DNA from: Actinomycetota bacterium
GTDB taxonomy: Bacteria; Actinomycetota; Thermoleophilia; Gaiellales; Gaiellaceae
Direction: 5' to 3'
Length of the DNA stretch: 5,464 nucleotides
Assembly: GCA_003136795.1 (NCBI GenBank)
Contig: PLDP01000281.1
Location: 905-6,368 of the forward strand
The position numbers and the translations under genes were made by a program. Position 1 is the first letter of the stretch. Each line of letters opens with the position of its first letter. Under the pieces are notes generated by a model. It had not been told where the DNA came from and ran no database searches. It saw only the letters and a list, made by a program, of their open reading frames with translations. Below, one piece after another: positions 1-4,835 of this stretch.

Positions 1-674
1 GCTTCGTTGCGCGAGGCGTGCCAGTAGTACTCGGGCGTGCGCCAGAGGACGGGCGTGGCGCAGAGCGCGAGCGCACCGGCGACGAGCAGGGCGGGTGCAG
101 CGCGCCGGCGCGCGACGACGGCGTAGACAGCGAGCAGCGCGTATCCCACGAGCGCTCCGCCGTGCAGGTTGCTCCAGAGCGCGAGCAGCGGCACGGCCAG
201 CCAGATGCGCCGCGACGGCCGACGCGACTCGCGCTCCAGCAGGAGCAGCAGGAGTGGAAACAGGAGCAGCGAGAACAGCCCGTTGCGAACGACCACGAGG
301 GTCGGCAGCGCGCAGAGCACGACGAGGAGCGAGACGGCGACGACGGTTGCGGAGCCGCGGGCTTCGCGGCGCAGCCCGGCGGCGAGCGCCGAGAACGCAG
401 CTGCGGCAGCAACCACCTGCGCCCCGACGAGGCCCCGGTCGCCGAAGCGCCGCCAGAGCACGCGCAGCACGACCTCCGCCAGCGCCGGCGCGTTCTGCCA
501 GCCCGACGTGGCGGCGGTCGCGAACGGGAGCGAGCTTGGCCAGTGCCCGGCGAGCAGGACGCCGCCAAGCGCGACGAGCCAGCGGCAATCGGCGCCGACG
601 ATCGCGAATGAAGCGACGGCCGCGCCAGCCAGTGGCGCGAGCCAGAGCACCGGCTTGCGGGCGCGCAGGATCAC
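1..674 (-). CDS. Polytopic membrane protein, possibly GT-C glycosyltransferase-like, truncated at left edge
   Basis: Reading the minus strand from 674 down to base 3 gives 224 codons without a stop, rich in Leu, Val and Ala and with strongly G/C third positions. The gene runs off the left edge, so its C-terminus is missing. Hydrophobic segments lie near residues 9-27, 32-43, 82-100, 108-128, 132-146, 157-168, 173-187 and 193-206, with Arg-rich loops between them. Two motifs stand out: RNGLFSLLLFPLL (130-142) and LWSNLHGGALVGY (166-178). The WxNLHGG motif after an RN-x-LF helix resembles large multi-spanning membrane proteins often annotated as hypothetical or GT-C-like, but that assignment is from memory and is weak. 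The start is uncertain. GTG at 672-674 is the first usual start after the in-frame stop of the upstream gene; GTG at 648-650 is an alternative. The 21-bp gap suggests co-transcription with the carboxypeptidase gene. Confidence 0.75.
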   Translation of the reverse strand, partial: MILRARKPVLWLAPLAGAAVASFAIVGADCRWLVALGGVLLAGHWPSSLPFATAATSGWQNAPALAEVVLRVLWRRFGDRGLVGAQVVAAAAAFSALAAGLRREARGSATVVAVSLLVVLCALPTLVVVRNGLFSLLLFPLLLLLLERESRRPSRRIWLAVPLLALWSNLHGGALVGYALLAVYAVVARRRAAPALLVAGALALCATPVLWRTPEYYWHASRNE

Positions 675-695
675 GCCCCGCAGCTTGACGCTCTT

Positions 696-2207
696 CTAGG
701 TCGTTGTCGCGATCCCGTAGATCGCCGCGAGCTTCTCGCGCAGGTAGCGCACGTACGGCTCGGGGTCGATCTGCGACGTGCCGACGACGCGCTCGAGCGT
801 CTCGCCCGGCGTGAACTTGCGCCCGTGGCGGTGCAAGTGCTCGCGCAGCCAGTCACGGAGCGGCCCGAACTCGCCCTGCTCGAACCCGTCGTGCAGGTCG
901 GGCAGATCGGCGGTGATCTTCTCCCAGATCTGGGCCGAGATCAGGTTGCCGAGCGCGTACGTCGGGAAGTAGCCGATCGAGCCGCCCGACCAGTGGACGT
1001 CCTGCAGCACGCCGAGCGTGTCGTTTCGCACCTCGATCCCGAGGTAGTCCCACATCCGCCGGTTCCACTCCTCCGGGAGCTGCTCGAGCGGGAACTCGCC
1101 GGCGAGCATCGCCTGCTCGAGCTCGAAGCGCAGGATGATGTGCAGGTTGTAGGTCGCCTCGTCGGCCTCGACGCGGATCAGCGACGGCTCGACGGCGTTC
1201 ACCTCGCGATACCAGCGCTCGTCGTCGTAGCCGCCGAGCTCGTCGGGGAAAAGCTCCTGGAGCCGCGGGAAGAAATGCCGCCAGAACGGCAGCGAGCGGC
1301 CGACGAGGTTCTCCCACATGCGGCTCTGCGACTCGTGCAGGCCGAGGGAGACGCCGCGCGCGAGCGGCGAGCGCTCGAGGGCCGGATCGACCTGGCGCTC
1401 GTAGAGGCCGTGCCCGAACTCGTGCATCGTCCCGAACAGGCCGCCGAAGTGCTCGCTGAAGTAGCGCGTGGTAATGCGAATGTCGGTGATGCCGGTGCCG
1501 GAGGCGAACGGGTGCACGGTCGGATCGAGGCGCCAGGCCTCGTCGGTGAAGCCGAAGGCGCGGATGACCTCGAGCTCGAACACCTTCTGCGGCTCGAGCG
1601 CAAAGTTGTGGTGATGCTCTGCGTTCCCGCCCCGCGCGGCGACCTCCTTGACGAGCGGCGCCTGGTGCTCTTTGAGGTAGTCGAAGATGCCGCGTACTTC
1701 CTTCGTTTTCATGCCGCGCTCGTAGTCGTCGAGCACGATGTCGTACGGCTCGTCGTCGACCTCGAAGCAGTCGATGTAGCGCTTCCGCAGGTCGAGGTTC
1801 TTGCGCAGCACCGGCAGGAAGGCCGCGAAGTCGTTCCGCTTGCGCGCGTCGACCCAGACCGGGTTCGCGAGTGCGGCGGAGCGGGACATCTCGGCGCGCA
1901 GCTCGGACGGCACCTTGCTCGCTTTCTCCCAATCGAGGGCTGCGACGCGGATCAGGCTCGCCTCGAAGGAGTCGTAATCCCGCTGCTCGCCCCAGCTGCG
2001 CAGGCCGTCGATCAGCTTGCCCATCTTCGCCGAGGTGAACTTCTGGTGGGCGATGCGGCCGACCGTCGCCAGCTGCTCGGCCCGCAGCGAGGCCCCGCCG
2101 GGCGGCATCATCACGTGCTGGTCCCAGCCGAGGAGCGCCGCGGTCTTGACGAGATCCGAGATCTCGGCGAGCTGCTCCCGCAGTTGGTCGAACTTCTGCT
2201 GACTCAT
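696..2207 (-). CDS. M32 family metallocarboxypeptidase (carboxypeptidase Taq type)
   Basis: This complete 503-residue protein matches the usual M32 length of about 500. M32 enzymes are cytoplasmic metal-dependent carboxypeptidases that trim C-terminal residues from peptides, with broad specificity. The family motifs appear in order: HPF (232-234), DIRITTRY (242-249), the metal-binding HEFGH (262-266) with E263 as catalytic base, HESQSR (291-296) with E292 as third metal ligand, IRVEADEATYNLHI (344-357) and LQDVHWSGGSIGYFPTYALGN-type segment (401-421). The 30-residue spacing from the first His to the third ligand fits the known fold. No signal peptide is visible. The ATG at 2205-2207 is chosen because the protein begins there with the normal N-terminal helix. 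Only a weak AGG lies upstream, and a TANNNT box 8 nt upstream suggests a short or absent leader. It stands downstream of a hairpin-bearing spacer and probably heads an operon with the membrane protein gene. Confidence 0.97.
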   Translation of the reverse strand: MSQQKFDQLREQLAEISDLVKTAALLGWDQHVMMPPGGASLRAEQLATVGRIAHQKFTSAKMGKLIDGLRSWGEQRDYDSFEASLIRVAALDWEKASKVPSELRAEMSRSAALANPVWVDARKRNDFAAFLPVLRKNLDLRKRYIDCFEVDDEPYDIVLDDYERGMKTKEVRGIFDYLKEHQAPLVKEVAARGGNAEHHHNFALEPQKVFELEVIRAFGFTDEAWRLDPTVHPFASGTGITDIRITTRYFSEHFGGLFGTMHEFGHGLYERQVDPALERSPLARGVSLGLHESQSRMWENLVGRSLPFWRHFFPRLQELFPDELGGYDDERWYREVNAVEPSLIRVEADEATYNLHIILRFELEQAMLAGEFPLEQLPEEWNRRMWDYLGIEVRNDTLGVLQDVHWSGGSIGYFPTYALGNLISAQIWEKITADLPDLHDGFEQGEFGPLRDWLREHLHRHGRKFTPGETLERVVGTSQIDPEPYVRYLREKLAAIYGIATTT

Positions 2208-2215
2208 GACAGAGA

Positions 2216-2223
2216 AACCTATA
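2216..2223 (-). promoter_or_regulatory. Candidate -10 element of the carboxypeptidase gene
   Basis: On the minus strand the sequence TATAGGTT occupies 2223-2216. It contains two overlapping -10 candidates, TATAGG and TAGGTT, in an otherwise GC-rich region. TAGGTT ends 8 nt before the ATG, so the transcript would have almost no leader. No clear -35 box is visible. Confidence 0.35.
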
Positions 2224-2243
2224 TGAGCCGCTTCTAGCCCGAG

Positions 2244-2272
2244 GCCGTTCGGCGGCTTGGCCGCCGGACGGC
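2244..2272 (-). terminator. Hairpin with 13-bp arms and 3-nt loop, possible terminator
   Basis: The arms GCCGTTCGGCGGC (2244-2256) and GCCGCCGGACGGC (2260-2272) pair around the loop TTG with one non-Watson-Crick position (2249 with 2267). That position would be a G-U pair in a plus-strand RNA and an A-C mismatch in a minus-strand RNA. No T-tract follows on either side. It lies 189 nt beyond the whiA stop and just upstream of the carboxypeptidase promoter, so it could be a U-less terminator or a regulatory structure. Confidence 0.4.
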
Positions 2273-2295
2273 AGCTGCGGCACGTCGCTGGCGGG

Positions 2296-2332
2296 CCGGA
2301 GGGAGAGCTCCGAGGACGACCTCTCCCTCCGG
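2296..2332 (-). terminator. Perfect 12-bp hairpin, possible whiA terminator
   Basis: CCGGAGGGAGAG (2296-2307) and CTCTCCCTCCGG (2321-2332) are perfect reverse complements around a 13-nt loop. The only gene that would need termination here is whiA on the minus strand, which ends 129 nt earlier. The short TTT run (2333-2335) lies on the plus-strand side, however, so the direction is uncertain. A transcription-attenuating or protective mRNA structure is an alternative. Confidence 0.45.
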
Positions 2333-2442
2333 TTTGCCGAGTTCAAGCGGTGACGGCGGACGGGGTCTGTATCCACCGCCTGCCGAGCCCGGGCCCGCCA
2401 ACGCTTGAGTATGGGGACACGGACATTTGCTTTGCTAGAGCA

Positions 2443-2472
2443 GTTGCAAATCAGGCAACATCAGTTTGCAAC
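2443..2472. repeat. 8-bp inverted repeat spanning the whiA stop codon
   Basis: GTTGCAAA (2443-2450) and TTTGCAAC (2465-2472) are perfect reverse complements separated by 14 nt. The repeat covers the last whiA codons and its TGA (2461-2463). It may form a weak hairpin at the mRNA end or be a protein site. There is no T-run on either side. Confidence 0.35.
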
Positions 2473-3366
2473 AAGCCTCGTGATTTCCCGCAGACGTCGA
2501 TGCGCTGCCGCCTTCGTGATCGGGGGACGCGCCTTCGCAGCGAGCTCGCGCAGCGACGCGGAAGGATGGCGCAGTCGCAGTTCGGCGATCTCGACCAGAT
2601 GCTCCGGCAGGGCGTCGAGCCCCACGGCATTGATCGCTTCGACCTGTTCGTGCGCGGCGCGTGCGCTGCGGACGAGATTCGCCTCGTCGGCATTCGCGAG
2701 CCGGTTCGCGTCGGCGCGGAGCTCCGCGAGGACGGTGTGCTCTTCCAGCCTCAGGGCTGTGTCGCCCGCGCCGGCGAGCGCAAGCACGTCGGCGATCGTC
2801 TCGCGGCCCTTCGCGTAGGCGATCGCATGGGTGCGCCGCTCGACGACGTGCAGCTTCACCTCCTCACGGGCGGCGACGTCAGCGATGAAGCGCGCGCCTT
2901 CGATCCCGGTGGCCCGCAGCTCGAGGTGCGGGTCGCGCGGGCCCGAGAGTGAGCCTGAGCCGAGAATGGCGCCGCGCAGGTACGCGCCGCGGCAGCAGGA
3001 GCGGCCGACGACGCGCTTCGGCGGGCGCTCGAGCGGCGCGCCGGAAGGCGAGAGCACGCCGGCCTCGCGCAGCACGACGAGCGCCCGGTCGTCGACCTCC
3101 ACGTGCAGCTGGTACCTGGTCGCGCGATCGAACGCTCGCCGCGAATAGGTGCGGATCTCCGAGCGCACACCGAGGTCACGCAGGAGGGCGAAGGCGCGGC
3201 GCGCGGCGGCCGAGCCCGCCAGATCGAGGTGCACCGCCACCGTCCCGCCGCGCAGGTGCCAGGCACCCGAGGCATGGAAGAGCGCCGACAGCTCGGCGTG
3301 GCGGCAGCAGCGCCGCGCGGGGGCGATCTGGGCGAGCTCGTCGCGGAGATCGTCAGAGAGCGACAT
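2461..3366 (-). CDS. whiA: WhiA-type DNA-binding regulator (sporulation/cell-division regulator family)
   Basis: The 301-residue product fits the WhiA family, in which a degenerate LAGLIDADG homing-endonuclease domain is joined to a C-terminal helix-turn-helix that provides most DNA binding. The N-terminus (MSLSDDLRDELAQI, then RRCCRHAELSAL at 18-29) is typical. The LAGLIDADG-like half contains CCRGAYLRGAILGSGSLSGP (124-143), NRLANADEAN (221-230) is a family hallmark, and the HTH covers about 254-297 (LPEHLVEIAELR through TKAAAHRRLREI). In Streptomyces WhiA works with WhiB in sporulation septation, and in Firmicutes it affects division and chromosome segregation. The role here is unknown. The ATG at 3364-3366 is chosen because homology begins there and GGAG lies 7 nt upstream; the frame stays open further upstream but encodes nothing WhiA-like. 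The start overlaps the alkyltransferase gene by 14 bp. The usual rapZ (yvcJ) and yvcK neighbours are absent. Confidence 0.95.
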   Translation of the reverse strand: MSLSDDLRDELAQIAPARRCCRHAELSALFHASGAWHLRGGTVAVHLDLAGSAAARRAFALLRDLGVRSEIRTYSRRAFDRATRYQLHVEVDDRALVVLREAGVLSPSGAPLERPPKRVVGRSCCRGAYLRGAILGSGSLSGPRDPHLELRATGIEGARFIADVAAREEVKLHVVERRTHAIAYAKGRETIADVLALAGAGDTALRLEEHTVLAELRADANRLANADEANLVRSARAAHEQVEAINAVGLDALPEHLVEIAELRLRHPSASLRELAAKARPPITKAAAHRRLREITRLVAN

Positions 3367-3820
3367 CTTCGAGCTCCAGCAGCCGGCGCTTGTAGTCGAC
3401 ACCAAGGTCGCCCCAGCTGCCGATCCCGTCCGCCGCCACGACCCGGTGCACCGGCAGGAACGGCGCGAGATCACAGCGCGCGCAGAACGTCCCCGCGGCA
3501 CGCGCGGCGCCGGGGTAGCCGGCGAGCGCGGCGAGCTCGCCGTAGGTGACGACCTCGCCGCGCGGCACCGTCAGCAATGCGCGGGTGCAGGCGGCGTAGA
3601 ACCCGTCCTCGTCGAGGCGCAGCGGGACGTCGCCGAAATCGTCGGGCGCTCCGTCGAAGTATGCGATTAGCCGTCCCGCCAGAACATGGCCAGGGACAGT
3701 CCCTGGACGGGTCCGCCGCGGACGCGGCAGCTCGCTGTGGAAGACCCGTCCGTCTTCGTCGAGCCAGACCTCCCCCACGCCCCAGCCGGGCGCGTCGTAC
3801 TCCACGAGCGTCGGCTTCAT
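3353..3820 (-). CDS. Alkylguanine-DNA-alkyltransferase homologue lacking the catalytic cysteine (ATL-like)
   Basis: This 155-residue protein has the C-terminal DNA-binding domain of O6-alkylguanine-DNA alkyltransferases (Ogt/Ada/MGMT). That domain flips a damaged base and normally moves the alkyl group to the Cys of a PCHRV motif. Here the motif is PVHRVV (123-128), with V124 replacing the Cys. Against human MGMT, Y93 matches Tyr114, R107 the arginine finger Arg128, C116 the hinge Asn137, H125 His146 and E151 Glu172, all at identical spacings. DNA-binding and most active-site positions remain, but the acceptor does not. C113 and C116 sit near the pocket. The protein may act like alkyltransferase-like (ATL) proteins, which bind lesions without repairing them. 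The start at 3818-3820 follows a GGTGG that abuts the ATG. The 3' end overlaps whiA by 14 bp, implying coupled expression. The homology is secure; the function is inferred. Confidence 0.92.
   Translation of the reverse strand: MKPTLVEYDAPGWGVGEVWLDEDGRVFHSELPRPRRTRPGTVPGHVLAGRLIAYFDGAPDDFGDVPLRLDEDGFYAACTRALLTVPRGEVVTYGELAALAGYPGAARAAGTFCARCDLAPFLPVHRVVAADGIGSWGDLGVDYKRRLLELEDVAL
3374..3377 (-). promoter_or_regulatory. Shine-Dalgarno site of whiA inside the alkyltransferase gene
   Basis: GGAG on the minus strand (3377-3374) lies 7 nt before the whiA ATG, within codons near the 3' end of the alkyltransferase gene. It supports the chosen whiA start and translation of whiA from the shared mRNA. 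Confidence 0.7.
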
Positions 3821-3828
3821 CCACCGAT

Positions 3829-3838
3829 GTTGTAGCTT
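3829..3838. promoter_or_regulatory. Overlapping divergent -10 elements between alkyltransferase and membrane-protein genes
   Basis: Only 24 bp separate the two divergent start codons. On the plus strand TAGCTT (3833-3838) fits TANNNT and is followed by exactly 6 nt before the GTG at 3845, which would put the transcription start on the start codon. On the minus strand TACAAC (3834-3829) lies 8 nt before the ATG at 3820 and is a poorer match. No clear -35 boxes are seen. Confidence 0.4.
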
Positions 3839-3844
3839 CGCCGC

Positions 3845-4351
3845 GTGACGCGGGCGCAACTGCCGGCACTGGGATACCTCTACGTGGCGCTCGCCTTGCC
3901 CGCGCTCCTGTTCGGCACCGGTCATCCAGGCGCCACTTCGGCGCTCTTCACGGGCGCGGCGTTCTCCTACTTCTGGTTCCTCGCGAGCCTGCGCGCCCTC
4001 GTCATCCGGTTCGATCCCGACGGCTTCTTCGCAAGCGTGGTCGTGATGGGGGGCGCGAGCTTCATCGCGCTGCAAGGAGTTGCGCTCCTCGAGGCCAACG
4101 CACGGCTCGCCGCGCCGTCGTCGGCCGGCGCAGCCGCGGTGATCATCGGGTCGTCGCTCGCCGCCTGGCGCGCACGGAAGATCCCGAGGTGGTTCGGCCA
4201 GGCCGGCGTCGCCGGCGGGATCGCGGTCCTGGGCGTCGGGATCGTCGAAGGCGCAGCCGACTGGACGTTCGCGGGCGACACCGTCTTCGCATCGTCGCTC
4301 GGCTTCATGGTGTGGGTCGTCGTAACGGCGACCTATCTCCTGCGGCGCTGA
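3845..4351 (+). CDS. Small integral membrane protein of unknown function, about six helices
   Basis: The 168-residue product is almost entirely hydrophobic. Likely membrane segments lie at about residues 9-26, 33-53, 62-82, 90-107, 117-138 and 145-165, with an Arg-rich loop near 107-114 (WRARKIPRW) and a YLLRR C-terminus. There are no catalytic or metal-binding motifs. The pattern of short helices with a charged PRW loop before the last pair recalls small DUF4386-like membrane proteins of actinobacteria, but this is a weak impression. The start is GTG at 3845. It has no ribosome-binding site but a TAGCTT box exactly 6 nt upstream, which suggests leaderless translation. It is divergent from the alkyltransferase gene and its last 19 bp overlap the convergent NTPase gene. 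Confidence 0.85.
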   Translation: MTRAQLPALGYLYVALALPALLFGTGHPGATSALFTGAAFSYFWFLASLRALVIRFDPDGFFASVVVMGGASFIALQGVALLEANARLAAPSSAGAAAVIIGSSLAAWRARKIPRWFGQAGVAGGIAVLGVGIVEGAADWTFAGDTVFASSLGFMVWVVVTATYLLRR

Positions 4352-4818
4352 TCGCGCTCGACAGCTGCCTGGAAATGCTCTGCCGCCAGCTCGATCAGCT
4401 CGGCGAGCGGTCGGTCGACCGGCAGCGCCGTCAACCGCAGCTCCCGCGCCTCGCGCGCGATCCGCGCCGAGATCGCGTCAGCGGCAGCGGGAATCAGGAA
4501 GAGCGCCTGGTCCGACGCACCGAGCACCGCCGAGACCGACGTCGGGAAGAGCTGCACTCCCTCGACGATCACCGCCGGCGTATCTGGCAGCGAGCGCAGG
4601 TCCTCGAGCACAAGGCGAAACCGATGCCGTGACGTGGTGACGAACCCATCCAGCGACGCCGAGTCGAAGCTCGCGGTGGGCATCCGCCCCTCGTGCACCG
4701 CCGTCCGTTCGTCGACGCTGTAGAGCTGGAAACCGAACCGCTGCGAGAGCGCCAATGCAAGCGACGACTTCCCGCTTCCCCGCCCGCCGCCGATCCACAG
4801 GGCGTGCGAAGGGTCCAC
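4333..4818 (-). CDS. Small P-loop NTPase, kinase-like, function unknown
   Basis: This 161-residue protein begins with a Walker A motif, GGRGSGKS (11-18), right after a short beta strand (ALWIGG). D36 in LYSVDER sits where nucleotide and small-molecule kinases often carry a catalytic or substrate-binding Asp. VIVEG (83-87) ends a strand in the Walker B position. An Arg-rich helix (RIAREARELRL, 119-129) could serve as the lid. The architecture and size fit the AAA_18/AAA_33-like P-loop kinase group, but the substrate cannot be told. The GTG at 4816-4818 is the only usual start, because the same frame has a stop (TAG, 4830-4828) four codons upstream. There is no Shine-Dalgarno, and TAGATT lies 6 nt before the start, so the mRNA is probably leaderless. 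It is divergent from the dehydrogenase gene and convergent with the membrane protein gene, overlapping it by 19 bp. Confidence 0.88.
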   Translation of the reverse strand: MDPSHALWIGGGRGSGKSSLALALSQRFGFQLYSVDERTAVHEGRMPTASFDSASLDGFVTTSRHRFRLVLEDLRSLPDTPAVIVEGVQLFPTSVSAVLGASDQALFLIPAAADAISARIAREARELRLTALPVDRPLAELIELAAEHFQAAVERDQRRRR

Positions 4819-4819
4819 G

Positions 4820-4834
4820 CCCGTAATCTACGGG
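4820..4834. promoter_or_regulatory. Symmetric bidirectional promoter (NTPase gene / pruA)
   Basis: CCCGTA-ATC-TACGGG is a perfect 6-bp palindrome with a 3-nt centre in the 17-bp gap between two divergent start codons. It contains TAATCT on the plus strand (4824-4829) and TAGATT on the minus strand (4830-4825). Both fit TANNNT, and each is followed by exactly 6 nt before its start codon (ATG at 4836, GTG at 4818). This is the geometry of two leaderless promoters sharing one melting region. Confidence 0.6.
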
Positions 4835-4835
4835 G

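Larger units (their letters stand above)
2208..2460. other. Gene-free spacer between whiA and the carboxypeptidase gene
   Basis: This 253-bp stretch lies between two same-strand genes and carries no convincing coding sequence on either strand. It holds two strong inverted repeats (2244-2272 and 2296-2332), a weaker 6-bp stem (2347-2352 with 2374-2379), and a locally AT-richer patch at about 2405-2472. The hairpins probably separate the whiA transcript from a carboxypeptidase promoter near 2216-2223. I saw no tRNA cloverleaf or recognisable riboswitch. Confidence 0.7.

Noticed and set aside
18..699. Three plus-strand open frames covering 18-699
   Set aside because: They are Arg/Ala/Glu-rich shadows. 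The minus-strand frame in the same place gives a coherent multi-spanning membrane protein with G/C third positions and natural hydrophobic periodicity.
825..2237. A 470-codon open frame on the plus strand, antisense to the carboxypeptidase gene
   Set aside because: High GC content produces long shadow frames opposite genes with G/C third positions. The minus-strand product has all M32 motifs, while this one is an acidic/Arg-Leu-rich sequence with no recognisable domain.
853..2376. A 507-codon open frame on the minus strand overlapping the carboxypeptidase in another frame
   Set aside because: Its product is extremely Arg/Ala-rich and low in complexity, as expected for an out-of-frame reading of a GC-rich gene. 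It shows no motifs.
2296..2380. Possible tRNA or structured RNA suggested by the stem and a GTTCAA-like segment
   Set aside because: The bases do not fold into a cloverleaf with acceptor and T arms at proper spacing, and no anticodon loop is identifiable.
2416..2420. GACAC, the core motif reported for Streptomyces WhiA binding, just downstream of whiA
   Set aside because: A 5-mer is expected by chance. The same pentamer or its complement occurs several other times in the window inside genes, with no clustering at promoters.
2257..2952. A 231-codon plus-strand open frame spanning the spacer and the 3' part of whiA
   Set aside because: Most of it lies antisense to the well-supported whiA and the rest crosses the hairpins of the spacer. 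No domain or ribosome-binding site supports it.
3367..3501. An upstream ATG that would extend WhiA by 45 residues
   Set aside because: The extra region lies wholly within the alkyltransferase gene, reads as low-complexity sequence and has no WhiA similarity. The ATG at 3366 has a GGAG at good spacing and the family-typical N-terminus.
3821..4075. An upstream ATG that would extend the alkyltransferase homologue by 85 residues
   Set aside because: The extension is antisense to the membrane protein gene and has no family similarity. The ATG at 3820 starts at the natural N-terminus of the domain.
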